64,000 bases of DNA from NCBI RefSeq assembly GCF_003097135.1, contig NZ_QEQL01000003.1, positions 186,001-250,000 of the forward strand. The letters run 5' to 3'. Both the position numbers and the translations under genes were made by a program. Below are positions 40,860 to 49,559 of the stretch, piece after piece. Numbering within the stretch: position 1 is the first letter of the stretch; each line of letters opens with the position of its first letter. The notes below the pieces were generated by a model. That model was not told the DNA's origin, ran no database searches, and worked only from the letters and a program-made list of their open reading frames with translations. This DNA comes from Pseudomonas sp. URIL14HWK12:I12 (lineage in GTDB: Bacteria; Pseudomonadota; Gammaproteobacteria; Pseudomonadales; Pseudomonadaceae).

Positions 40860-42626
40860 TCAGAGATCGCGCCACAACGAATCGAAGTTCTCTTCCGGCG
40901 CGCTGTGCTCGGCGCCGTGTTGCTTGCCGGCCGGGTCGCCGGGTTGTTCGAGGGTCAGGTATTCGAACTGGTTGAAGCTGCCCGTGGCGGCCACGCGCTT
41001 GCCAAGGCCGGCATTGCGCTCGTCGCCGTGGGTATTGATGCGTACCTTGTGGCCTTCCTGAAACGGCAGGCGCGGCGCCATGAGCGTTGCCGGGATGTCG
41101 ATCGCACGGATTTCGGGCAACAGCAGGCCCCGCAGGTATTCGCTGTTGGGCTCGTTGCCGCGCACCAGCTGCACGCCGCACGGCTGGGCGTGAGGTGCCA
41201 GCAGCTCGATGCCCATCTGCGTGCCGCCATTGCGCACCTGGCGGATCCAGCGCACCACAGCGACGCTCCAGCCTTGGCCGGGTGCATCCTGAATGCCGAC
41301 CATCTCGCCGGCCTGCAATTGTGCGGGCACTTCCCGAGGCCACGCCAGGCAGTAGCCGCCGGGGCTGTGATTGACGATCTGAAGGCTGTAGGTGGGGTAG
41401 TCACTGCCACCGGGCGCCTGCGCCTGCGGCTTGCCCTGGTCGCTTGGCCCGTCGTACTGGATCTCCTCCATCACGATGTGGTGGTCAGCTTCGAAGGTGT
41501 GCGCCCAGCTTTGGCCGCTGCCGAACTGCGCTTGCCCGGCCGAGGGCCGGCGCAGCAGCTCGACGAACGAGCGCTCACCGCCCAGATAGAAATGCAGCGC
41601 GCTCATGCCCATGCACAGGGTGAGGTGGCCGGTGCCCGGCATGCGCTCGAAGCTGCGCTCCGACACATTGCCCCAGGCTGCCGAGAGGTGCTGCAGCAGG
41701 TCGAGGCTGAAGCTTGGCGGTACCATCAGCCGTGAGGCGCTGCGCTGCTCAGGGGTGCAGGTGACGTATTCATGGATCACGTCAGACAGCCGCAGCGTGT
41801 CGACGCCTATCAGCGCCGGCCACTGGTTTTCGCCGAACATCGACTTGTAGCGCGGCGGCCCGTCCACGGCAGGTGAAATGGCGAAGAGGCTGTTCTCGGC
41901 CACCGCCGATTGCAGCCGCACCAGCGCGCTCCAGGCCTCGAGCACCTCGGCCAACCGAGAGATGGCGCTTTGGCGCATCTGATTGCAGCGCGAGCTGCCC
42001 AGCAACAGCGAGCAGACATAGGCCTGTTCCGGGGTCAGGGCGCGGGTGTTGCGGGCCAGCTCATCCGCCACGGCGGTGTGCTGCAGCTTCTGCTCCTGGG
42101 CGACCAGGTAAAGGGTGTGCAGCTCGATCCACAGGCCATCGGGCACAGGGCAGTAGAGCAGGGCCGAACGCACCAGGGGCCCGTGCAAGGCATGCAGGGC
42201 GCGCTCCAGGGCGATGGCCAGCTGCGTGTTGCGGTCGCGCGCAGCACTGGGCACCAGTTGCACGATGATCTGCTTATAACCCACGGCAAGCTGGTTCTGC
42301 AGGGCCTGGCAGAGGTTGGCGACCTTGCGGGCTCGCTCGTCGAGCACCACAGCCTGGTTCAGAAAGTGTTTTTCCAGATGCTTGCAGACGTAATACACCT
42401 CCGGCCGCAGCAGCTCGAGCAGTGGCAGGCGTATGTCGGCGGGGCAGGCTAGCTGGGTCAGCTCGGCCAGGCCTTGATACAGCAGCCGGGCGGTTTCGCC
42501 GATGTTCGCCTTGGGCAGGGCGTCGATCCAGATCTTGAAATCACGCGCGTTGGCTTCGCAGAAGGTCAGGCTCTTCTGCGAGGGCGTCGGGGCGCGCAAT
42601 AACGAGTGAGGGCTGGGGCGAGGCAT
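40860..42626 (-). CDS. PilZ-domain protein, FimW-like
   Basis: The 588-residue protein has a long helical N-terminal region of unknown fold and a C-terminal PilZ-like domain (about 410-500) with N-x-S-x-x-G as NHSPGG from Asn419. The RxxxR motif expected before it in typical c-di-GMP binders is not seen. Position next to psd-rhdA-HDOD-motAB matches P. aeruginosa PA4958 (FimW), a c-di-GMP-linked protein of surface attachment and type IV pili. The orthology is inferred from position and domain order. A 158-bp gap with a hairpin separates it from psd. Confidence 0.8.
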   Translation of the reverse strand: MPRPSPHSLLRAPTPSQKSLTFCEANARDFKIWIDALPKANIGETARLLYQGLAELTQLACPADIRLPLLELLRPEVYYVCKHLEKHFLNQAVVLDERARKVANLCQALQNQLAVGYKQIIVQLVPSAARDRNTQLAIALERALHALHGPLVRSALLYCPVPDGLWIELHTLYLVAQEQKLQHTAVADELARNTRALTPEQAYVCSLLLGSSRCNQMRQSAISRLAEVLEAWSALVRLQSAVAENSLFAISPAVDGPPRYKSMFGENQWPALIGVDTLRLSDVIHEYVTCTPEQRSASRLMVPPSFSLDLLQHLSAAWGNVSERSFERMPGTGHLTLCMGMSALHFYLGGERSFVELLRRPSAGQAQFGSGQSWAHTFEADHHIVMEEIQYDGPSDQGKPQAQAPGGSDYPTYSLQIVNHSPGGYCLAWPREVPAQLQAGEMVGIQDAPGQGWSVAVVRWIRQVRNGGTQMGIELLAPHAQPCGVQLVRGNEPNSEYLRGLLLPEIRAIDIPATLMAPRLPFQEGHKVRINTHGDERNAGLGKRVAATGSFNQFEYLTLEQPGDPAGKQHGAEHSAPEENFDSLWRDL

Positions 42627-42749
42627 CAGAATCCGGGGTCCTGTTAGATTCGACGGGGGCTAGCGTACGTTTCGATCGTAGTCTGGCACCAAAATGCCAC
42701 ATCAGTTTGACGTCAATGTACCAGCATTGGCTCAATGTTAGAGACCCAC

Positions 42750-42774
42750 CGCCCGCCGAGCAGTTCGGCGGGCG
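42750..42774. terminator. Perfect 10-bp hairpin downstream of psd
   Basis: CGCCCGCCGA (42750-42759) and TCGGCGGGCG (42765-42774) enclose a 5-nt loop, 9 bp past the psd stop. In the minus-strand transcript it is followed by GTGGGTCTCTAA, a weak T-containing run. It probably ends the HDOD-rhdA-psd transcript before the PilZ gene. Confidence 0.65.
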
Positions 42775-42783
42775 CTCAAGGCA

Positions 42784-43647
42784 TTAGCCTTGGGCCGGCA
42801 GCCCCAGGCCCTGGCCCATCTTCACAGGTGCCAGGGTCGCCAGTGCATGGGCCCACTTCACCTGCTCGGGGCCGAACAGCACGATGACGGTGGAGCCCAG
42901 CTTGAAGCGGCCCATTTCGGCGCCTTTTTCCAGATGGATCGGGCCGCGTGCGGCTTCGTCATAGCGCCAGCTCTTGAGCTCGCGCTTGGGCGGGGTTACC
43001 AGGCCGGCCCATACCGTTTCAATAGAGGCCACGATCATGGCCCCTACCAGCACCATGGCCATCGGGCCGAGCTCGGTATCGAAGATGCATACCACTCGTT
43101 CGTTGCGAGCGAACAGCTCGGGCACGTTTTCGGCCGTGACCTGGTTGACCGAAAAGATGCGCCCGGGCACATAGATCATCTCGCGCAAGGTGCCGGCCAG
43201 CGGCATGTGCACGCGGTGGTAGTCACGCGGAGAGAGGTAGACGGTCGCGAACTGGCCGCCCATGAAGGGTGCGGCGTTGGCGGGGTCTCCGCCCAGCAGC
43301 TCTTGTACGCTGAAGCTGTGCCCCTTGGCCTGGAATACCCGGCCGTGTTCGATGGGGCCCAGCTGGCTGATGGCGCCGTCGGCCGGGCACAGCACCGCCC
43401 CTGGGGTTGGGTCGAACGGGCGAGCGTCGGGCTTAAGGGCGCGAGTGAAGAAGTCGTTGAAGTGCGCGTAGGCGGTCACGTCCTCGACCTGGGCTTCGCT
43501 CATGTCGACCTTGAAGTGGCCGGCGAACCAGCGGGTGAAGGTGTTCTTCACCCAGCGCACGCGGCACTCGGCCAGGCAGCCGGCCAGGCGTGAGATCAGG
43601 TGATGGGGCAGCAGGTACTGCGCAAGGATGAACAAACGATCTTTCAT
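42784..43647 (-). CDS. psd: Phosphatidylserine decarboxylase proenzyme
   Basis: The 287-residue membrane-associated enzyme makes phosphatidylethanolamine. The LGST self-cleavage site lies near the C-terminus ([12 protein letters not shown]), with Ser252 becoming the pyruvoyl group of the alpha chain. The His of YHRVHMP and the N-terminal [13 protein letters not shown] are also typical. It starts 9 bp after the rhdA stop, so the two are cotranscribed. Confidence 0.97.
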   Translation of the reverse strand: MKDRLFILAQYLLPHHLISRLAGCLAECRVRWVKNTFTRWFAGHFKVDMSEAQVEDVTAYAHFNDFFTRALKPDARPFDPTPGAVLCPADGAISQLGPIEHGRVFQAKGHSFSVQELLGGDPANAAPFMGGQFATVYLSPRDYHRVHMPLAGTLREMIYVPGRIFSVNQVTAENVPELFARNERVVCIFDTELGPMAMVLVGAMIVASIETVWAGLVTPPKRELKSWRYDEAARGPIHLEKGAEMGRFKLGSTVIVLFGPEQVKWAHALATLAPVKMGQGLGLPAQG

Positions 43648-43656
43648 GAACGGTCC

Positions 43657-44472
43657 TTAAACATCGATGGGCGTGTCGGGGTGGTTGCCCCATTCACCCC
43701 AGGAGCCGGCATAAGCCTTGACCCGGGGATAGCCCAGCGCTTTGGCGGCAAGGTAGGTAAAACCGGAACGGTGGTGGGTCTGGCAGTGGGTGATCACTTC
43801 CTTGTCGGGGGTGATGCCCAGTGCCGTGAGCTGTTTGGTCAGGTCTTGGCGGATGCGCAGCTGGCGGGCAGGGTCCATGCCGGCTGTCCATTCCAGGTTG
43901 GCGGCGCCAGGCACGTGGCCACCGCGGGCGGCGAGGACCTTTTCACCCCGGTACTCGGCGGGGCTGCGCGCGTCCCAGATAGCCAGGTCAGCGGCGCCCA
44001 GGCGGCTTTGCAGGTACGCAAGCGTTGCGGTGGGCCCGTCACTGAGCGTGAGGGCAACCGGGCCGCCGGCAGGGGCGGGGGCGCCGGTTTCCAACGCCCG
44101 GCCTTCGGCCTCCCAGGCCAATAGGCCGCCGTCGAGGTAGTGATAGCGGGTGTGGCCGATCACATCGAGCAACCAGATGAAGCGCCCGGCCCAACCACCG
44201 CCTTCGTCGTCATACACCACGTAGGTCGCCTCGGGGCGATGGCCCAGCTCGCCGAACAGCGCTTGCAGGTCAGCCTGCGCCGGCAACAGGCCAGGCGCGG
44301 GCGGGCCGCCCAGTTGGGTGCGCTTGGGGTCGACGAACCGCGCGCCGGGGATGTGCCCGGCGCCGTAGCGGGCAGCGCTGGTCAGGTCGACCAGGATCAG
44401 CCCGGGGGCGCCAAGGCGCGCCTGAAGTTGCGCCGGTTCGATCACCAGCGGCAAGCCAGAGAAGTCAGGCAT
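43657..44472 (-). CDS. rhdA: Thiosulfate sulfurtransferase (rhodanese) RhdA
   Basis: The 271-residue protein is a tandem-domain rhodanese. The C-terminal domain carries the active Cys230 in HCQTHHRSG, matching the loop and residue number of the Azotobacter vinelandii RhdA. The N-terminal domain lacks an active cysteine, as expected. It transfers sulfane sulfur from thiosulfate or other donors. It lies between the HDOD gene and psd, in the order known from P. aeruginosa. Confidence 0.95.
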   Translation of the reverse strand: MPDFSGLPLVIEPAQLQARLGAPGLILVDLTSAARYGAGHIPGARFVDPKRTQLGGPPAPGLLPAQADLQALFGELGHRPEATYVVYDDEGGGWAGRFIWLLDVIGHTRYHYLDGGLLAWEAEGRALETGAPAPAGGPVALTLSDGPTATLAYLQSRLGAADLAIWDARSPAEYRGEKVLAARGGHVPGAANLEWTAGMDPARQLRIRQDLTKQLTALGITPDKEVITHCQTHHRSGFTYLAAKALGYPRVKAYAGSWGEWGNHPDTPIDV

Positions 44473-44517
44473 CGGTGCTCACTCTCGAAGGCAGAAAGCG
44501 ACGATTGTACCCCAGCC

Positions 44518-46038
44518 TCACTTCTTGCGGTTGCTGAAGGCCGTAAGCGCGCGCTCGATGCATTGCGCGGTCTTGCCGAAGGCCTGCACCGAGATGTCCG
44601 CCAGCGGGCGCCCGCCCTGGTCGGCGATCACCACCATCACTACCCGGCCCCCACTGGCCAGTGAACGGATCAACAGATGCTCGCCACGAAACAGCACGCG
44701 CAGGCTCGCAGGCAGCAATGCCGACAGCTGATCGTTGTTTTCAGGCGTCACGCGCAGCTGCCCGGGTTCACTGAGCAGGCGTTTGAACAGCGGCGCCTGG
44801 TCCAGCGAGAAGGTCAGCTCGGCGGCCGGTTTGGGCAAGGCGGCGATCTGATGCGCCCTCAGGAACTCCCCGCTTTTGTCGAGCATCAGCAGCATCACCC
44901 GCTGCATGCCGCAGGCCACCAGGGCTTCACGTGCCGAGGTGGTCAGGTGGAGGGCGTTGTTGAACGGGCTGGGCTCAACCAGCAGGTCGGCACAGCGCTT
45001 GCGCCATTGCACCAGGCTCTCGGCCGAGGGCGGCGGTGCCGGGCGCGGCACCCGGCCGATACGCCGTTCATCCCAAGGCCAGACCAACCCGATTGCCGGG
45101 TGCCAGAGGTCGGGCTGGGCCACCAGCCGTGCACTGATTGCCGACTGCTGGTGCACCTGCTGCTGCACCTCTTCCAAGGGTAACTGCGCATACAGGGCGA
45201 TCATTTGTTGCCAGCGCAGCACGTGGGGTGTGTTCCAGCCCTGCTGCGCCGCCAGTGCCAGGCCATTGGCCAGCAGCACAGTATTGGCCGGCTGATTGGC
45301 GAAGCGGCGGATCTGCGGTTCGGCGTCGAGCCGACGCTGCTGGCGCAGCGGGTCGTCCAGGTCGCGAGCGATCAACATCACGCTGGCCAGCGAGCGGCGT
45401 TCCTGCACCAGCGCCAGGTAACCCTGGCGCACCCACATTGGCAGGCGCCACAACTCCACCAGCGCCTGGCAGATGTCCAGCAGCGGCACGCCGAACAGTG
45501 CCTGTTCCACTTTGCGTGCCGACTCGCCACGCTGCACCACGCGGCGTTCCCACTCCTCGATCAGCTCTGGCTCGGCCAGCGCCATCGCCCACAGCGGTGA
45601 GAGGAACAGCAGCGCCCCCCAGTGGATCTCCTGCCAGAGCCGCGCCAGGCGGGCGGCGAACAACCCATTGGCCAACTGCGTGGCATGCTGGCTCACCAAC
45701 TGCAGCTGGCGCAGCGCAACCGGCATCTGTTCGGGCTCCACCGACGGTAGCCGGCCCATCAGGTCGCTCGCCCGCTGCAAGCCTAGCCGGTTGAGCGCCA
45801 CTTCCAGGCTTTCAGCAGGCTCGACCAGGCCCCCGCTGGCATGGGCGTTGGCTTCGCGCAGCACACTGAGTACCAGTGCCGGGCTTTCCTGCATGCGCTC
45901 GGCGATGTCCCGCAGCGAACGGCTGCTGTCGGACAGGTACGCGCATACGCGGTCGTGGCTGTGCTTGGCTACAGGCAGGCGCAGGTCACCGAGGGCTTCG
46001 GCCCAGGCCTGAACAGTGGTGGGTTTGACAGCTGTCAT
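44518..46038 (-). CDS. HDOD-domain protein
   Basis: The 506-residue protein has an N-terminal HDOD-type helical domain (about 10-220) and a C-terminal GAF-like segment (about 350-500: HLTTSAREALVACGMQRVMLLMLDKSGEF... LIRSLASGGRVVMVVIADQGGRP). HDOD proteins act in signalling without the HD phosphohydrolase residues. The gene is divergent from motA and lies upstream of rhdA and psd, the position of PA4955 in P. aeruginosa. Its partner is not known. Confidence 0.85.
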   Translation of the reverse strand: MTAVKPTTVQAWAEALGDLRLPVAKHSHDRVCAYLSDSSRSLRDIAERMQESPALVLSVLREANAHASGGLVEPAESLEVALNRLGLQRASDLMGRLPSVEPEQMPVALRQLQLVSQHATQLANGLFAARLARLWQEIHWGALLFLSPLWAMALAEPELIEEWERRVVQRGESARKVEQALFGVPLLDICQALVELWRLPMWVRQGYLALVQERRSLASVMLIARDLDDPLRQQRRLDAEPQIRRFANQPANTVLLANGLALAAQQGWNTPHVLRWQQMIALYAQLPLEEVQQQVHQQSAISARLVAQPDLWHPAIGLVWPWDERRIGRVPRPAPPPSAESLVQWRKRCADLLVEPSPFNNALHLTTSAREALVACGMQRVMLLMLDKSGEFLRAHQIAALPKPAAELTFSLDQAPLFKRLLSEPGQLRVTPENNDQLSALLPASLRVLFRGEHLLIRSLASGGRVVMVVIADQGGRPLADISVQAFGKTAQCIERALTAFSNRKK

Positions 46039-46085
46039 AGGGAGGGGCTCGCCACGTGGCTATTCTGGCTTTTCACAAGTTGTGA

Positions 46086-46113
46086 CTATAGTCTGGCGCA
46101 CTTCTGCCGATAG
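46086..46113 (+). promoter_or_regulatory. Candidate FliA (sigma-28) promoter of motAB
   Basis: GCCGATAG (46106-46113) matches the flagellar sigma -10 element GCCGATAA at seven of eight bases. CTATA (46086-46090), 15 bp upstream, resembles the -35 element CTAAA. It lies 72 bp before the motA start, and flagellar stator genes are often in this regulon. Confidence 0.55.
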
Positions 46114-46184
46114 GTAGAAGCAGAGATTGAACCGGCCGGCCGCGCCGCCGCCACACCCCATGAATTTCGAAGTGCTCCTGACCT

Positions 46185-47036
46185 ATGGCTAAAATTATCG
46201 GCATCATTGTCGTATTCGCGAGCGTCCTCGGTGGATACGTCCTGTCTCACGGCCAGATTGCGGCGCTGATTCAGCCTTTCGAGGTGCTGATCATCGGTGG
46301 TGCGTGCCTCGGGGCTTTCATCCAGGCCAACCCTGGCTACATGACCATGCACGTCTTCAAGAAGTCCCTGAAGATGTTCGGCTCGCGCTTCACGCACGCC
46401 TTCTATATCGAAGTGCTGAGCCTGATCTACGAGATCCTCAACAAAAGCCGCCGCGAAGGCATGATGGCCATCGAAGCCGATATCGAAGACGCCGCCTCCA
46501 GCCCGATTTTCGCCAAGTACCCAGGCGTGCTCAAAGACGCCCGCATGACCGCCTTCATCTGCGATTACCTGCGCATCATGTCGTCGGGCAACATGGCGCC
46601 CCATGAGCTCGAAGGGCTGTTCGACATGGAGCTGTTGAGCATGAAGGAAGAGCTCGAGCACCCCTCCCACGCGGTGCAGGGTATCGCCGACGGCTTGCCA
46701 GGTTTCGGTATCGTTGCGGCGGTACTGGGTATCGTGGTGACCATGGCCTCGTTGGGTGACGGCGACAAGGCAGCTATCGGCGGCCACGTCGGCGCGGCGC
46801 TGGTAGGTACCTTCCTCGGTATTCTGGCGGCCTACGGCTTCTTCGGGCCGCTCTCTCAGTGCCTGGGCCACGATGCCAAGGAAGAAATGAACACCTACGA
46901 AGCCATCAAGGCCTCGCTGGTAGCCTCTGCTTCGGGCATGCCGCCGACCCTGGCCGTCGAGTTCGGCCGCAAGGTGCTCTACCCGGCGCACCGCCCAAGC
47001 TTTACCGAGCTTGAAGAAGCGGTTCGCGGTCGCTAA
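46185..47036 (+). CDS. motA: Flagellar stator protein MotA
   Basis: The 283-residue protein has four membrane helices and a large cytoplasmic loop between helices 2 and 3. The start AKIIGIIVVFASVLGGYVLSHGQ and the ASLGDGDKAAIGGHVGAALVGTFLGI region fit MotA, as does GIADGLPGFGIVAAVLGIV with its functional proline. It forms the proton-driven stator with MotB. The stop is 3 bp from the motB start. Confidence 0.97.
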   Translation: MAKIIGIIVVFASVLGGYVLSHGQIAALIQPFEVLIIGGACLGAFIQANPGYMTMHVFKKSLKMFGSRFTHAFYIEVLSLIYEILNKSRREGMMAIEADIEDAASSPIFAKYPGVLKDARMTAFICDYLRIMSSGNMAPHELEGLFDMELLSMKEELEHPSHAVQGIADGLPGFGIVAAVLGIVVTMASLGDGDKAAIGGHVGAALVGTFLGILAAYGFFGPLSQCLGHDAKEEMNTYEAIKASLVASASGMPPTLAVEFGRKVLYPAHRPSFTELEEAVRGR

Positions 47037-47039
47037 GCC

Positions 47040-48107
47040 ATGGAGAACAATCAGCCAATCATCGTCAAGCGCGTCAAGCGCTTCGGCGGCGGGCACCACG
47101 GCGGTGCCTGGAAGATCGCCTTCGCCGACTTCGCAACGGCCATGATGGCGTTCTTCCTGGTGCTCTGGCTGCTGTCCAACGCAACGCCTGAGCAGAAGAT
47201 CGCCATCGCCGGCTATTTCAAGGACCCCATCGGTTTCACCGAAAGCGGCTCGCCCTACGTGATCGACCTGGGCGGCTCGCCGCAGCTGTCGCCAGATGCG
47301 ACGCTCAACCCCGAGACCAAGGAGTCGCCGCCCAAGCCCGAAACCGACACCCAGTCGCAGGTCAATACCGAGCAGGCCGAGAACATCGCCGAGAAGGTCG
47401 AGAAAGATCGCCTCGAACTGTTGCTCCAGGAATTGCAGAACAAGGTCGACGAGAACCCGCAACTGGCCAAGTTCAAGGATCAGATCCTGTTCGAGATCAC
47501 CCAGGACGGCCTGCGCATCCAGATCATGGACGCCGAGAACCGGCCGATGTTCGACCTGGGCAGTGCCCGGCTCAAGCCGTATTTCGAAGACCTGCTGCTG
47601 GCCATGGCCGACACCATCAAAGAGGTGCCGAACAAGATCAGCATCAGCGGCCACACCGATGCCAAGCCTTACGCCAGCACCGGGGATTTCGGCAACTGGG
47701 AGCTTTCGGCCAGCCGCGCAAACGCCGCCCGCCGCACCTTGGTGGCGGGCAGTTACCCTGAAAACCAGGTAGCGCGTGTGGTGGGCTTCGGCTCCTCGGC
47801 CCTGTTCGATCGCAAGAACCCGCTCAACCCGGTGAACCGCCGCATCGACATCACGGTGCTGACCAAGAAGGCCGAGCGCGCCATCGAGGGCGATGCCAAT
47901 CAGGACGAAGCCAAGCCCGCGGCGCCTGATCAGGCCGCCCCAGGCGCCGCGCCCAGTGGTGCGCCGCAGGGCAGCGCGGCGCCGAGCAATCAGCCGGTGC
48001 AGCCGCGCGACCTGCGGGAGAAGATGAACATCTTCGACAATGGCGCATTGCAGATGCAGGGCAACGGCAACGGTAACGGTAACCCCGGTACCGGCAAGCA
48101 GCTCTAG
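47040..48107 (+). CDS. motB: Flagellar stator protein MotB
   Basis: The 355-residue protein has one membrane helix with the proton-carrying Asp30 (FADFATAMMAFFLVLWLLS), a plug/linker region, and an OmpA-like peptidoglycan-binding domain (about 145-275, ISISGHTDAKPY...). A low-complexity Pro/Ala/Gln/Gly/Asn tail of about 75 residues follows, ending in a GN repeat. The final 4 bp (CTAG) are shared with the stop codon of the convergent TIR gene, so no terminator separates the two transcripts. Confidence 0.96.
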   Translation: MENNQPIIVKRVKRFGGGHHGGAWKIAFADFATAMMAFFLVLWLLSNATPEQKIAIAGYFKDPIGFTESGSPYVIDLGGSPQLSPDATLNPETKESPPKPETDTQSQVNTEQAENIAEKVEKDRLELLLQELQNKVDENPQLAKFKDQILFEITQDGLRIQIMDAENRPMFDLGSARLKPYFEDLLLAMADTIKEVPNKISISGHTDAKPYASTGDFGNWELSASRANAARRTLVAGSYPENQVARVVGFGSSALFDRKNPLNPVNRRIDITVLTKKAERAIEGDANQDEAKPAAPDQAAPGAAPSGAPQGSAAPSNQPVQPRDLREKMNIFDNGALQMQGNGNGNGNPGTGKQL

Positions 48108-48589
48108 CCTTTGAGGCGCGCCTTGAGCGCACGGTGGAAGTCGTCCGCCGTGCGCCGTGAGGCGGTGCCGAGCACCCGCTCCATGCCGGTACGCCTGTCG
48201 AAGCTTTCCATGGTCGCGACCAGGTCCTTGCGGTATTCCAGGACAAACTGCGTCAGGTCCCCGTAAGTGCGCATGACCGGCCAGTGCTCCAGGTATTCCG
48301 GCAGCGGCAGCTGGTCGATCTGGAAGGTCGAGATACGCACATCGGTGATGGTGGCCTCGCCGATCTCGAACGGCACCCACCATGAGCCCTGGGTCTGGTG
48401 CGAAACGATTACCAGCAGGTGGCTCGCGTCGCGGATACGCTGGGTGATCAAACCCGTGATGTCCGAGGTGACTTTCGACGCTTCGTCCATTACGTCCAGG
48501 TAGCAAGGCACACCCGAAGCACTCAGGCATTCCTGCACGGCCAGTGCATCGGAGCGGTTGGTGTGGCGATAGGAAATGAACACGCTCAT
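48104..48589 (-). CDS. TIR-domain protein (distal TIR of TIR-caspase-TIR operon)
   Basis: The 161-residue protein is a stand-alone TIR domain: beta-strand A as SVFISYRHTNRSDA, RIRDASHLLVIVSHQTQGSWWVPFEIGEA with the putative NAD-cleaving Glu75, and a C-terminal helical part. The Ser-x-Trp-x3-x-Glu spacing fits bacterial NADase TIRs. It starts on the base after the stop of the caspase-like gene (TGAATG), with AGGAG 9-10 bp upstream inside that gene, so translation is coupled. By family, such proteins sense phage and make a cyclic ADP-ribose signal; here this is inference. It differs clearly from the first TIR of the operon. Confidence 0.88.
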   Translation of the reverse strand: MSVFISYRHTNRSDALAVQECLSASGVPCYLDVMDEASKVTSDITGLITQRIRDASHLLVIVSHQTQGSWWVPFEIGEATITDVRISTFQIDQLPLPEYLEHWPVMRTYGDLTQFVLEYRKDLVATMESFDRRTGMERVLGTASRRTADDFHRALKARLKG

Positions 48590-49549
48590 TCAAAAGTGCT
48601 CCTTCAGGGCAAGAATGCGGTAGTAGGCGCCCAGCGCGGTCAGCCGGCAGCCCGTACCATTGATGGCGGCGAAATACATATGCTCGGCGTCTACCGGCTC
48701 GATCAGGCTGTGCCGGTTGCACCGCTGCAATTGTGCGAAAACGTCACCGTTGGCAGCGTCGAATTCAGGTGCTGTGGGCTCGAAGCTAGGGTCCAGGGCA
48801 TAGATGCTTTCAGGCTCGGGGAACCACTGCGGCAGCTTGCGCAGCACCTCGCGCGCCACCAGCGGCTCGTTCTCGCGCAGGGCGATGAAGCGCGAGACGT
48901 TGGTCTTGAATACCGGCCGTTGCTCCCAGGCGCCAAGGGCGTTGTCTACGAAGGCGTAGAGCCCGCCCGGGGTAACGTCGCCCAGCACGCTGCTGGCGCC
49001 GCCATTGAGGCCCTGGATCAGCAGGCTGGTGAACACCCCGTGTGGCCCGTTCTCGCTGGCCGCCTCCGGGCGGCGGCAGGCGCTCATGATGGTCAACCCC
49101 TCGCTGATCTGGCTGTCGCCACCTCTTAGGGAGCGCGCTTCGCCCGCGGCGCCAGCCTGGCAGCAGTCGAGAATCAGGATCTTGTCGCGGATGCCGCTGG
49201 CGTTGCGCGCCAGGGTCAGAATGTCGCTGAAGCGAATGCCATCCCGGGCGCTGCGGGCGTTCTGGGGCAGCAGCAGGCCTTCTTCGAGCGAGTCGTCGAA
49301 GTGGCCGTGCCCGGCAAAGTAGAACAGCGCGGTGTCGCACTCGCCTGAAAACAGCTCCTGCAGCCTGGCTTCAAGCAGGTCGTGGTCCACCTCATCTTCG
49401 CCTGTGGTGAGCAGGCGCGCCTGGAAATTGGGCTGGCCGCCGGCGTGGCGGGCCAGGGTGTGGCTCATTTGCGTGGCGTCGTTGACGCAGCCGCGCAGCG
49501 GGTTCAGGTGTGGGTAGTCGTTGATACCGACGAAAAGAGCTTTGCGCAT
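48590..49549 (-). CDS. Caspase-like (C14) protease, TIR-associated effector
   Basis: The 319-residue protein has an N-terminal caspase-like fold (about 1-225). KALFVGINDYPHLNPLRGCVNDA opens it, catalytic His81 is in FYFAGHGHF, and Cys130 is in ILILDCCQAG, the usual D-x-C-x-A/S-G. SACRRPEAASE...GVFTSLL is also family-like. The C-terminal 90 residues (KTNVSRFIALRE... HMYFAAINGTGCRLTALGAYY) form a separate conserved-looking domain that could bind a signal. Flanking TIR genes point to a TIR-activated suicide protease, as in type IV Thoeris. GGGAGGCTTC is a strong ribosome site; the first TIR gene ends 10 bp upstream. Confidence 0.9.
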   Translation of the reverse strand: MRKALFVGINDYPHLNPLRGCVNDATQMSHTLARHAGGQPNFQARLLTTGEDEVDHDLLEARLQELFSGECDTALFYFAGHGHFDDSLEEGLLLPQNARSARDGIRFSDILTLARNASGIRDKILILDCCQAGAAGEARSLRGGDSQISEGLTIMSACRRPEAASENGPHGVFTSLLIQGLNGGASSVLGDVTPGGLYAFVDNALGAWEQRPVFKTNVSRFIALRENEPLVAREVLRKLPQWFPEPESIYALDPSFEPTAPEFDAANGDVFAQLQRCNRHSLIEPVDAEHMYFAAINGTGCRLTALGAYYRILALKEHF

Positions 49550-49559
49550 GAAGCCTCCC

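Noticed and set aside
46086..48722. Long open frame (878 codons) on the minus strand opposite motAB
   Set aside because: It is antisense to two complete recognised genes and contains no family motif; GC-rich codon use creates such shadows.
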